6,645 bases of DNA, from the NCBI GenBank assembly GCA_937898635.1, contig CALEJW010000015.1, positions 1 through 6,645 on the forward strand, written 5' to 3'. A program made the position numbers and the translations under genes. This document shows, piece after piece, positions 1 to 5,522 of this stretch. This DNA is from an uncultured Pseudomonadota bacterium. Lineage in GTDB: Bacteria; Pseudomonadota; Gammaproteobacteria; Burkholderiales; Usitatibacteraceae. A model generated the notes under the pieces. That model was given only the letters and a program-made list of their open reading frames with translations, was not told the DNA's origin and made no database searches. Numbering within the stretch: position 1 is the first letter of the stretch; each line of letters opens with the position of its first letter.

Positions 1-258
1 AGGCTCCGGCGCCGGCTCCAGGCGACGGCCATAGTCGGGTTCGGCCGACGCCGCCGCGCGGGCCCTCTCGGCCGCCATCGCCGCGCGCGCGGCGAGCAGG
101 TGCGCGCCGGTGTCGTCGCCGGGAAAGCGCTCGAGGGACTCGAAGCCGTTGAAGACCTCGCGGCACTGCCCGCAGCGCACCTGCCCCTGGCGCAGGTTCA
201 GCTGCTCGGGCGTCACCCGGAAGCGCGCGTGGCAATGGCGGCAGGTGGCGACGAGCAT
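1..258 (-). CDS. Zinc-ribbon domain protein of the DUF3426 type (5' part only)
   Basis: Only the first 86 codons are present; the frame stays open to the left window edge, so the C-terminal part is missing. The protein opens with two CxxC pairs (C6/C9 and C29/C32) separated by 19 residues, with the segment RVTPEQLNL between them. This is the MJ0042-type zinc-ribbon knuckle that begins many proteobacterial proteins carrying a later transmembrane helix and a DUF3426 domain. After the ribbon (about residues 1-45) the sequence is Ala/Arg/Glu-rich and low in complexity, as is usual before the membrane helix. The ATG at 256-258 lies 2 bp after the prmA stop and has no clear Shine-Dalgarno sequence, so translation is probably coupled to prmA. 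The DUF3426 part is inferred from the ribbon and the position next to prmA; it is not seen here. The family's function is not established. Confidence 0.85.
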   Translation of the reverse strand, partial: MLVATCRHCHARFRVTPEQLNLRQGQVRCGQCREVFNGFESLERFPGDDTGAHLLAARAAMAAERARAAASAEPDYGRRLEPAPEP

Positions 259-260
259 CG

Positions 261-1157
261 CTACGCGGCGCGAGCGCGCACGCCGGCAAGGCACACCCAG
301 TCGCCCTCGCGCCCGGCCTCGGCCATCGCGAACCAGGGCGCGTAGGCCCGCGCCACCTCCTCCGACTGGGAGGCGAGGATGCCCGAGAGCGCGAGGCGCC
401 CGCCGGGGCGCGTGTGGGAAGCGAGCAGGGGTGCCAGCATGCGAAGCGGGTTGGCGAGGATGTTGGCCACGGTGAGGTCGGCTTCGAGCGGGACGGCGGC
501 GTCCGCGCCGAGCACCTCGAGGTCGACCGCGTTTGCCGAGGCATTATAGCGGGCGGCCTCCAGCGCGAGCGGGTCGATGTCCACCCCCACGGCGCGCGCC
601 GCGCCGAGCTTCAACGCGGCGATCGCGAGGATCCCGGAGCCGCAGCCGTAGTCGAGCACCGTGTCGCCCGGGCGCAGCTCCCGCTCGAGCCAGGCGAGCA
701 CCAGCCGCGTGGTGGGGTGGCTGCCGGTGCCGAAGGCGGCGCCGGGGTCGAGCACGAGGTTCACCGCCCGCGGGTCCGGCGCCGCGTGCCAGGTGGGCAC
801 GATCCACAGGCGCTCGCCGGCGCGGATCGGCTCGAACTGGCGCTGCGTCTCGCGCACCCAGTCCGTGTCCTCGACGGGCTCGTGGACGGCGGGGGCGAGC
901 GGCGCGCAGCCCGCCTCCCGCAGCGCCGCGGCGAGGAGGGCATCGGTGTCGGCCTCGGGGGGAAAGAGCGCCGCGAGGCGAAGCCGCGGCCACAGGCCGG
1001 GTTCGGCCCCGGGCTCGGCGAAGAGCGCGCTCTCGTCCGCGGTGCCGGCATCGTCGTCGGCCATCTCCACGGAGAGGGCGCCGGCCGCCTCGAGCGCGGC
1101 GGCGAGATCTTCCGCCCGGTCGCCGGGCACCACCACGCTCACGCGGCGCCAGGCCAT
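261..1157 (-). CDS. prmA: Ribosomal protein L11 methyltransferase PrmA
   Basis: Predicted cytoplasmic SAM-dependent enzyme that methylates ribosomal protein L11. The product is 298 aa, the usual length for PrmA. An N-terminal L11-recognition domain (about residues 1-95) is followed by the family signature LDPG...AFGTGSHPTT (136-150). The Rossmann methyltransferase core then shows motif I VLDYGCGSGILAIAA (167-181), the acidic loop GVDIDPLA (191-198) that binds the SAM ribose, and NILANPL (232-238) in the motif IV position. All expected motifs are intact. The ATG at 1155-1157 is 11 bp after the accC stop. There is no strong Shine-Dalgarno, which fits coupled translation inside the operon. The frame stays open far upstream across accC (to 2387), but homology begins only at this methionine. 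Linkage of accC to prmA is common in proteobacteria. Confidence 0.97.
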   Translation of the reverse strand: MAWRRVSVVVPGDRAEDLAAALEAAGALSVEMADDDAGTADESALFAEPGAEPGLWPRLRLAALFPPEADTDALLAAALREAGCAPLAPAVHEPVEDTDWVRETQRQFEPIRAGERLWIVPTWHAAPDPRAVNLVLDPGAAFGTGSHPTTRLVLAWLERELRPGDTVLDYGCGSGILAIAALKLGAARAVGVDIDPLALEAARYNASANAVDLEVLGADAAVPLEADLTVANILANPLRMLAPLLASHTRPGGRLALSGILASQSEEVARAYAPWFAMAEAGREGDWVCLAGVRARAA

Positions 1158-1168
1158 CGTCGCCGGGC

Positions 1169-2533
1169 TCAGGCTTCCGACTGGATCGACTTGAGCGCGG
1201 CCATCTTCTCCTCGAGATAGTGGATGCTCATGCCGCCGCGCACGAAGGCCGCGTCGTTCATGAGCTCCTGGTGCAGGGCGATGTTGGTGTGGATCCCCTC
1301 GATCACCATCTCGGAGAGGGCGATGCGCATGCGCGCGATCGCCTGCTCGCGCGTGTCGCCGTGGGCGATGAGCTTGCCCACGAGCGAGTCGTAGTGCGGC
1401 GGCACGTAGTAGTTGTTGTAGGCGTGGGAGTCGTAGCGGATGCCGGGCCCGCCGGGCGTGTGGTACTGGGTGATGCGCCCCGGCGAGGGCACGAAGGTGA
1501 CCGGGTTCTCCGCGTTGATGCGGCACTCGATCGCGTGGCCCCGCTTCACGATGTCGCGCTGCCGGAAGCGCAGCTTCATGCCCGCGGCGACGCGGATCTG
1601 CTCCTGCACGATGTCGATGCCGGTCACCATCTCCGTCACCGGGTGCTCGACCTGCACGCGCGTGTTCATCTCGATGAAGAAGAACTCGTCCGCCTCGTAG
1701 AGGAACTCGAAGGTGCCCGCGCCGCGGTAGCCGAGCTTGCGGCAGGCCTCCGCGCAGCGCTCGCCGATCCGGTCGATGAGGCGCGGCTTGATGCCCGGGG
1801 CGGGCGCCTCCTCGATGATCTTCTGGTGGCGCCGCTGCATCGAGCAGTCGCGCTCGCCCAGGAAGATCGCGCCCTTGTGCTCGTCGGCGAGCACCTGGAT
1901 CTCCACGTGGCGCGGGTTCTCGAGGAACTTCTCCAGGTACACGGTGGGGTTGCCGAAGGCGTTCTGGGCCTCCGAGCGGGTGGTGTTCACCGCGTTGATG
2001 AGCGCGGCCTCGGTGTGCACCACGCGCATGCCGCGCCCGCCGCCGCCGCCGGCGGCCTTGATGATGACCGGGTAGCCCACCATCGCGGCCAGGCGCCGGA
2101 TCTCCTTGGGGTCCTCCGGCAGCGCGCCCTCGGAGCCGGGCACGCAGGGGATGCCCACGCGCTTCATCGCGGCCTTGGCCGCCACCTTGTCGCCCATGGT
2201 GCGGATGGAGGCCGCGGTGGGCCCGATGAAGACGAAGCCGGAGTTCTCCACGCGCTCGGCGAAGTCCGCGTTCTCCGAGAGGAAGCCGTAGCCGGGATGG
2301 ATCGCCTGGGCGTCGGTCACCTCCGCGGCGCTGATGATCGCGGGAATGTTCAGGTAGCTGTCGCGCGAGGGCGCCGGGCCGATGCACACCGACTCGTCGG
2401 CGAGCATCACGTACTTGGTGTCGGCGTCGGCCTCCGAGTGGATCGCCACCGTCTTGATGCCCATCTCGCGGCAGGCGCGCTGGATGCGAAGCGCGATCTC
2501 GCCCCGGTTGGCGATGAGGATCTTCTCGAACAT
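1169..2533 (-). CDS. accC: Biotin carboxylase subunit of acetyl-CoA carboxylase (AccC)
   Basis: Carries out the ATP- and bicarbonate-dependent carboxylation of biotin on AccB, the first half-reaction of acetyl-CoA carboxylase and the committed step of fatty-acid synthesis. The product is 454 aa. The N-terminal domain begins MFEKILIANRGEIALRI. The ATP-grasp domain has the glycine-rich loop AAGGGGGRGM (160-169). Residues known as essential in E. coli AccC sit at identical numbers here: K116, K159, H209, E276, E288, R292, Q294, V295, E296 and R338, which is strong evidence for an intact enzyme. The ATG at 2531-2533 was chosen because it gives the family N-terminus. An in-frame GTG at 2549-2551, overlapping the last base of accB, would add six residues (MPGAPR). 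Neither start has a strong Shine-Dalgarno, so coupling to accB is likely. Confidence 0.98.
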   Translation of the reverse strand: MFEKILIANRGEIALRIQRACREMGIKTVAIHSEADADTKYVMLADESVCIGPAPSRDSYLNIPAIISAAEVTDAQAIHPGYGFLSENADFAERVENSGFVFIGPTAASIRTMGDKVAAKAAMKRVGIPCVPGSEGALPEDPKEIRRLAAMVGYPVIIKAAGGGGGRGMRVVHTEAALINAVNTTRSEAQNAFGNPTVYLEKFLENPRHVEIQVLADEHKGAIFLGERDCSMQRRHQKIIEEAPAPGIKPRLIDRIGERCAEACRKLGYRGAGTFEFLYEADEFFFIEMNTRVQVEHPVTEMVTGIDIVQEQIRVAAGMKLRFRQRDIVKRGHAIECRINAENPVTFVPSPGRITQYHTPGGPGIRYDSHAYNNYYVPPHYDSLVGKLIAHGDTREQAIARMRIALSEMVIEGIHTNIALHQELMNDAAFVRGGMSIHYLEEKMAALKSIQSEA

Positions 2534-2550
2534 CCTGGGAGCGCCGGGCA

Positions 2551-2988
2551 CTACCCGATCACGAAGAGGGGCTGGCCGTACTCGACCGGCTGGCCGCTCT
2601 CGACGAGGATGGCCTTCACCGTGCCGGCGGTGTCGGACTCGATCTCGTTCAGGAGCTTCATCGCCTCGATGATGCAGAGCGTCTGGCCCTTGGCGACGGA
2701 CTGCCCGACCTCGACGAAGGCGGGCGCCCCCGGCGAGGGCGAGCGATAGAAGGTGCCCACCATCGGCGACTTGAGCGTGTGCCCCGCGGGCGCCTCGGGG
2801 GCGGCCGGGGCGGCTTCGCCCGCCGGGGCGGGGGCGGGCACCGGGGCCGCCGCCGGGGACGCCATCACCACCGGGGCGGTGCCCGTGCGGCTGATGCGCA
2901 CCCGCTCCTCGCCCTCGGTGATCTCCAGCTCGCCGATGCCCGACTCCTGCACGAGGTCGATCAGCTTCTTCAGCTTTCTCAGGTCCAT
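2551..2988 (-). CDS. accB: Biotin carboxyl carrier protein of acetyl-CoA carboxylase (AccB)
   Basis: A 145-aa carrier whose biotin swings between the AccC and AccA/AccD active sites. The N-terminal segment MDLRKLKKLIDLVQESGIGE is typical of AccB. A flexible Ala/Pro linker (about 38-68) leads to the C-terminal biotinyl/lipoyl domain (about 70-145). The biotinylation site is EAMKLLNEI (108-116) with K111 as the acceptor lysine, and the domain ends in the usual YGQPLFVIG. The 'thumb' SPMVGTFYRSPSPGAPAF (74-91), characteristic of AccB, is present. The ATG at 2986-2988 has a good Shine-Dalgarno (GGAGAA on the minus strand, 2994-2999, 5 nt spacing), the clearest in this operon. It lies 26 bp downstream of aroQ and directly before accC, the near-universal accBC arrangement. 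Confidence 0.98.
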   Translation of the reverse strand: MDLRKLKKLIDLVQESGIGELEITEGEERVRISRTGTAPVVMASPAAAPVPAPAPAGEAAPAAPEAPAGHTLKSPMVGTFYRSPSPGAPAFVEVGQSVAKGQTLCIIEAMKLLNEIESDTAGTVKAILVESGQPVEYGQPLFVIG

Positions 2989-2993
2989 CAGGG

Positions 2994-2999
2994 TTCTCC
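2994..2999 (-). promoter_or_regulatory. Ribosome binding site of accB
   Basis: The minus strand reads GGAGAA, five bases before the ATG at 2988. It fixes the accB start and is stronger than any site before aroQ, accC or prmA, so AccB may be made in excess of its operon partners. The last point is inference. Confidence 0.75.
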
Positions 3000-3014
3000 G
3001 GGACCTTGGCGGGG

Positions 3015-3464
3015 CTAGCCCTTCGTGGGGGCGAGTCTTGCCAGGGCGGCCTCCAGGGCCAATTCGTAGCCTTGCGCGCCCAGCCCGGAGATCACCCCGA
3101 CCGCGAGGTCGCTGAAATAGGAGTGCTTCCGGAAGGGCTCGCGGGCGTGGACGTTCGAGAGGTGGACCTCGATGAACGGGATGGCCACGGCCGCGAGGGC
3201 ATCGCGAAGGGCGACGCTGGTGTGGGTAAATGCCGCAGGATTGATGATGATGAAGGCAGTTTCGTCGCTTTTCGCCGCATGGATGCGCTCGATGAGGGGC
3301 GCCTCGGCGTTGTCCTGGCAGGTCCGGACGGTGACGCCGGCCTGCTTCCCCCGGGCCACGAGCCGCCGGTCGATCTCGGCGAGCGTGACGGAGCCATAGA
3401 CGTCCGGCTCGCGGGTGCCCAGCAGGTTCAGGTTCGGTCCGTGGAGTACCAGGATGGCGGACAT
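3015..3464 (-). CDS. aroQ: Type II 3-dehydroquinate dehydratase
   Basis: Converts 3-dehydroquinate to 3-dehydroshikimate, the third step of the shikimate pathway. The product is 149 aa, the normal length of the small dodecameric type II enzyme. Motifs in order: GPNLNLLGTREPDVYG (9-24), with active-site R18 and the catalytic tyrosine Y23 on the flexible lid loop; INPAAFTHTS (74-83), with N75 and H81; and IEVHLSNVHAREPFR (98-112), with E99, the catalytic histidine H101, and R108 and R112. All key residues are present. The ATG at 3462-3464 gives the family-typical N-terminus (MSAILVLHGPN). An ATG six bases upstream (3468-3470) adds two residues and a GTG at 3492-3494 adds ten; no start has a strong Shine-Dalgarno, so the exact start is slightly uncertain. 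It appears to be the first gene of the aroQ-accB-accC-prmA unit. Confidence 0.96.
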   Translation of the reverse strand: MSAILVLHGPNLNLLGTREPDVYGSVTLAEIDRRLVARGKQAGVTVRTCQDNAEAPLIERIHAAKSDETAFIIINPAAFTHTSVALRDALAAVAIPFIEVHLSNVHAREPFRKHSYFSDLAVGVISGLGAQGYELALEAALARLAPTKG

Positions 3465-3534
3465 GGCCATCGAGTTTGCCGGAACTGGCTGCACGATGTC
3501 CAGCTTTCGGCGAAGTTGCAGTCCAGGGCGGCAC

Positions 3535-3553
3535 CGGGCGAAATGTTCGCCCG
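3535..3553. repeat. Inverted repeat, 8-bp arms, in the aroQ leader
   Basis: CGGGCGAA-ATG-TTCGCCCG is a perfect dyad with a 3-base centre, about 70 bp upstream of aroQ. No T-run follows on either strand, so it is not a standard intrinsic terminator. It could be an operator or a leader hairpin. Its right arm can alternatively pair with CGGGC at 3558-3562. Confidence 0.6.
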
Positions 3554-3566
3554 AGGCCGGGCATGA

Positions 3567-3583
3567 TTCGCGCTTGGTGCGAA
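3567..3583. repeat. Inverted repeat TTCGC-N7-GCGAA in the aroQ leader
   Basis: Five-base arms (3567-3571 and 3579-3583) around a 7-base centre. It is weak alone, but it uses the same half-site as the dyad at 3535-3553 in the opposite orientation, which makes a shared protein-binding site conceivable. Confidence 0.4.
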
Positions 3584-3630
3584 GGTTGGCCTACTTGGGC
3601 AGGCTGCAATTAGCGATATTTGCGCATGTT

Positions 3631-3647
3631 TCGCCGATGATCGGCGA
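3631..3647. repeat. Inverted repeat just downstream of the TlpA-like gene
   Basis: TCGCCGAT-G-ATCGGCGA is a perfect dyad starting 10 bp beyond the stop codon of the TlpA-like gene. As RNA it would form a 7-bp stem with a UGA/UCA loop. No U-tract follows in the minus-strand transcript, so it is at best a weak or 3'-end-stabilising structure for the upstream unit, or an operator of the aroQ promoter. Confidence 0.5.
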
Positions 3648-3657
3648 CGATCAAGCG

Positions 3658-4203
3658 CTAGCGCCCGGTGGCGGAAGCGAGCCGCGCGTCCAGGGCGGCC
3701 TCCGGGTAGACCCCGATCCGCGACTCCAGCACCCGCCCCTGGCCGTCCAGCAGGACCGTGTGCGGCAGCACGCCGAGGTGGTTGCCCAGCCTGCGCGAGA
3801 AGTCCATGACCTCCGTCCCGCCCAGCCACAGGGGATAGTTCACGCCCAGCTCGCGGCCGAAGGCGGCGACCTTCGCGGCATCGTCCTGGGCGAGGCCCAC
3901 GAACTGGACGCCCCGGCCTTCCCACTTCGACTGCAGCTTCACGAATCCGGGCATCTCCTCCCGGCAGGGGCTGCACCACGTCGCCCAGAAATTGACGACG
4001 ACCACCTTTCCCGCGAACTGGCCGAGGCTGCGGGAGGCGCCCTCCCCGTCCTCGAACCGGGCGGACTGGATGGCGGCGGGCGTGGCGTCCACGGGCCCCG
4101 CGGGAATGGCGAGGGGCTCGGCGTGGCGGCCGGCGAGGTACAGGGAGAATCCCGCCAGCGCGGCGAGGAGCGCCACGCCGGCGAGCGGCAGCCCCGCCTT
4201 CAC
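3658..4203 (-). CDS. TlpA-family membrane-anchored thioredoxin-like protein
   Basis: Predicted periplasmic thiol-disulfide oxidoreductase of the TlpA/ResA class, 181 aa. Residues 5-24 form one hydrophobic helix that should act as an uncleaved signal anchor. The thioredoxin fold runs from about 40 to 175, with the active site FWATWCSPCREEMP (72-85; redox cysteines C77 and C80) and the cis-proline at P147 in GVLPHT. TlpA/ResA proteins normally act as reductants in cytochrome c or cytochrome oxidase maturation, or as general periplasmic reductases; the precise substrate here cannot be told. It starts with GTG (4201-4203), and GTGA is shared with the stop of the preceding DsbD-domain gene, so the two are translationally coupled and probably work together. 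The likely electron source would be a DsbD- or CcdA-type membrane protein, none of which is encoded in this window. Confidence 0.93.
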   Translation of the reverse strand: MKAGLPLAGVALLAALAGFSLYLAGRHAEPLAIPAGPVDATPAAIQSARFEDGEGASRSLGQFAGKVVVVNFWATWCSPCREEMPGFVKLQSKWEGRGVQFVGLAQDDAAKVAAFGRELGVNYPLWLGGTEVMDFSRRLGNHLGVLPHTVLLDGQGRVLESRIGVYPEAALDARLASATGR

Positions 4204-4706
4204 CGCGGCAGCCCCCGCGGCGACAACGCATCGTTCACGCGATAGCCCGGTGGAATGTTCACGACCACTTCCTGGAGGAATGGCGCGTAACAGATGCGGC
4301 CCTCCGCACAGCCCTGGGCGGTGATCTTCACGCGGTACCTGCCCGGCCTCGCCATGCTTACCATGAAGGGAAGGTGGATCGTGACCCGGTCACGGAAGAT
4401 CGACGACTTCCCGAAGTACGGGTCGTCGATGTCGACGCCGAGCGGGATCTCCGGCGGGCCGATGAGGAGCGCGGGTGGCGAGACCTCGAAGCGCAGGCGG
4501 CTGCGGTAGAGGTAATAGCCCGGCTCGATCCGGTAGTCGATGTCGATGCCGTGGCGCTCCTGGCCGCCGGCGGCGTGGGCGCCCGCCACGAGCCGGGCGT
4601 GGGGCTGGAAGGCCCTGTCGGGCTCGAGGGGCTCGTCGGCCGGGGCCGCGGCGGCGAGGCCGGCGGCGAGGGCGAAGGCCGCGAGCGTCGCGGCGGGAAT
4701 CTTCAT
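4200..4706 (-). CDS. Stand-alone DsbD N-terminal (nDsbD) domain protein
   Basis: Periplasmic protein of 168 aa matching only the N-terminal domain of the thiol:disulfide interchange protein DsbD. A signal peptide (residues 1 to about 20-23: MK, then a long Ala/Leu core ending in an Ala-rich cleavage region) is followed by the nDsbD immunoglobulin-like fold. Recognisable parts are GYYLYRSRL (63-71, the cap-loop side), FGKSSIFRD (98-106) and the redox motif GCAEGRICYAPF (132-143), with cysteines C133 and C139 spaced as in E. coli DsbD (C103/C109). Full-length DsbD is roughly 570-600 aa and continues into eight transmembrane helices and a thioredoxin domain; here the frame ends with a TGA at 4200-4202. 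No membrane-domain remnant is visible downstream in any frame, where the TlpA-like gene begins at once. The ATG at 4704-4706 gives a clean signal peptide 17 bp after cutA; the upstream in-frame ATG at 4740-4742 would spoil it and overlap cutA. Confidence 0.9.
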   Translation of the reverse strand: MKIPAATLAAFALAAGLAAAAPADEPLEPDRAFQPHARLVAGAHAAGGQERHGIDIDYRIEPGYYLYRSRLRFEVSPPALLIGPPEIPLGVDIDDPYFGKSSIFRDRVTIHLPFMVSMARPGRYRVKITAQGCAEGRICYAPFLQEVVVNIPPGYRVNDALSPRGLPR

Positions 4707-4723
4707 GGACGGGACCTGTCGAC

Positions 4724-5047
4724 TCAGGGAGCAGGCTTGCATTCGTCCTCGACCCACCCCAGATAGTTCTCGAGGCCCCGCTCCACGGGCAGCGCGATGA
4801 TCTCGGGAAGCGAATAGGGATGGGCCTCGCGGATGGCGCGCTCGAGTTCGGGATAGCGCTCGCGCGTCGTCTTCACGAGCACGATCATCTCGCGCGCCTC
4901 TTCCTCGCGGCCCTCCCAGCGGTAGAAGGAGGTCGCGGGCCCGAGGACGTTCACGCAGGCCGCGAGGCGGCGGCTCACGAGGCTCCGGGCCAGATTGAAA
5001 GCGGACTCGGAGTCGGGTAGGTTTGTCAGGACGGTGATGACGGACAA
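4724..5047 (-). CDS. cutA: CutA1-family divalent cation tolerance protein
   Basis: A 107-aa protein of the CutA1 family, small trimeric ferredoxin-fold proteins. They are named for copper tolerance in E. coli, but their molecular role is still unclear. The family pattern is complete: VLTNLPD (6-12), LAACVNVLGP (28-37), SFYRWEG (40-46), VLVKTT (56-61) and HPYSLPEIIALP (76-87). No signal peptide is seen, so it should be cytoplasmic. The only start giving the family N-terminus is TTG (5045-5047). No Shine-Dalgarno is evident; instead a perfect dyad lies nine bases upstream. Placement directly before DsbD-type genes is conserved in many proteobacteria, though a functional link is not shown. It diverges from fxsA across 48 bp. 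Confidence 0.95.
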   Translation of the reverse strand: MSVITVLTNLPDSESAFNLARSLVSRRLAACVNVLGPATSFYRWEGREEEAREMIVLVKTTRERYPELERAIREAHPYSLPEIIALPVERGLENYLGWVEDECKPAP

Positions 5048-5095
5048 GGCAGTGATGCCGGCGGAGGATTCGCCGGCCGGTCGAGGGACGAACGG
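5048..5095. promoter_or_regulatory. Divergent cutA/fxsA intergenic gap with a 21-bp dyad
   Basis: Both start regions must share this 48-bp gap. Its centre is the dyad GCCGGCG-GAGGATT-CGCCGGC (5057-5077), with perfect 7-bp arms and a 7-base loop. The fxsA ribosome binding site lies to its right. The gap is too short for two complete promoters, so at least one must lie inside a neighbouring gene. A poor candidate for cutA on the minus strand inside fxsA is TTTCCA (5139-5144), 16 bp, TAAGAT (5117-5122), four of six matches each. The dyad is seen directly; its role is not known. Confidence 0.4.
5083..5088 (+). promoter_or_regulatory. Ribosome binding site of fxsA
   Basis: GAGGGA lies seven bases before the ATG at 5096 and supports that start. 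Confidence 0.7.
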
Positions 5096-5488
5096 ATGAG
5101 GTTCCTGCTTCTCGCAATCTTACTGGGTTTCCCCCTGCTGGAAATCGTGCTCCTCGCGCGCCTGGCCGAGACGCACGGCTGGTGGGTGCTCGCGTGGGTG
5201 GTGCTCACGGCGATGGCGGGGGTCGCGCTCCTCAAGGAGGCGCGCTTCGCCCTCGTCGCGCGCCTGGGCACCGCGCTCGCCGCGGGGCAGTTCCCGATCG
5301 CCGCGGTGGTGGACAGCGCGCGCACCGTGGTCGCGGGCCTCTTCCTCATCTTCCCCGGCATCATCTCCGACTTCATCGCGCTCACGCTCCTCCTCCTGCC
5401 GCGGCGCGTTCCCGAGGCGGTCCACGCCCGCGCCCACGGCCGCATGCAGGACAACGTGATCGACGGCCAGTTCCGCCGCGAGCGCTAG
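5096..5488 (+). CDS. fxsA: FxsA-family inner-membrane protein
   Basis: A 130-aa membrane protein of the FxsA family. In E. coli, FxsA overproduction relieves F-plasmid exclusion of phage T7; its normal role is unknown. Three hydrophobic segments are visible at about residues 2-22, 28-46 and 76-101. The family hallmark DSARTVVAGLFLIFPGIISD (73-92), followed by a hydrophobic stretch ending LLLLP, is well preserved, and the hydrophilic C-terminal tail ends in the usual VIDGQFRRE-type sequence. The ATG at 5096-5098 follows a good Shine-Dalgarno. The gene is transcribed away from cutA, a pairing seen in other proteobacteria. In many of these, fxsA also adjoins groES/groEL, but no chaperonin gene is in this window; an AscD-like reductase follows instead. 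Confidence 0.95.
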   Translation: MRFLLLAILLGFPLLEIVLLARLAETHGWWVLAWVVLTAMAGVALLKEARFALVARLGTALAAGQFPIAAVVDSARTVVAGLFLIFPGIISDFIALTLLLLPRRVPEAVHARAHGRMQDNVIDGQFRRER

Positions 5489-5503
5489 CGACCCGCGATC
5501 GGG

Positions 5504-5509
5504 TAGAAT
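5504..5509 (+). promoter_or_regulatory. Possible -10 element for the reductase gene
   Basis: TAGAAT matches the sigma-70 -10 consensus at five of six positions and sits in the small AT-rich patch after the fxsA stop. No good -35 hexamer is found 15-19 bp upstream. If used, the transcript would begin near 5516 and carry the two hairpins at 5523-5555 in its leader. Confidence 0.3.
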
Positions 5510-5522
5510 TTCCGGCTTTTCC

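Larger units (their letters stand above)
3465..3657 (-). promoter_or_regulatory. Leader/promoter region of the aroQ-accBC-prmA unit
   Basis: This 193-bp stretch between the TlpA-like gene and aroQ is the largest non-coding gap in the window. It is less GC-rich than its surroundings, with an AT-rich island at about 3607-3631 that could hold the promoter. I found no convincing -35/-10 pair: TTGATC on the minus strand (about 3650-3655), 17 bp from AAACAT, matches only half of the -10 consensus. The region contains three inverted repeats and six copies of GCGAA/TTCGC (starting at 3510, 3538, 3546, 3567, 3579 and 3630). A promoter is expected because the acc genes are essential and upstream transcription would otherwise come only from the redox genes. 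The assignment rests on position and composition. Confidence 0.45.

Noticed and set aside
1158..2387. Upstream extension of the prmA frame across accC, giving a 708-aa product.
   Set aside because: The extra part is an Arg/His/Gly-rich out-of-frame reading of accC. PrmA homology starts exactly at the ATG at 1157.
533..2749. A 738-codon open frame on the plus strand opposite prmA, accC and part of accB.
   Set aside because: Its product is dominated by Arg, Ala, Gly, His and Val with no recognisable domain, and it lies antisense to three genes with complete family motifs. Long antisense frames are expected at this GC content.
3535..3553. LexA-type operator.
   Set aside because: The dyad resembles a GAAC/GTTC-type box at first sight, but spacing and half-sites fit neither the CTGT-N8-ACAG form nor the Gram-positive CGAAC-N4-GTTCG form.
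3489..3609. Open minus-strand frame reading from 3609 through aroQ into accB, suggesting a fusion.
   Set aside because: The aroQ-region part is an out-of-frame reading. The accB start at 2988 has its own good ribosome site and family N-terminus, so there is no fusion.
3631..3647. Intrinsic terminator after the TlpA-like gene.
   Set aside because: The dyad is perfect, but its minus-strand transcript continues with AACAUGCGC, so the required U-run is missing. Kept only as an inverted repeat.
5023..5051. fxsA promoter starting with TTGTCA at 5023-5028 inside cutA.
   Set aside because: The -35-like box is good, but no acceptable -10 hexamer lies 15-19 bp downstream.
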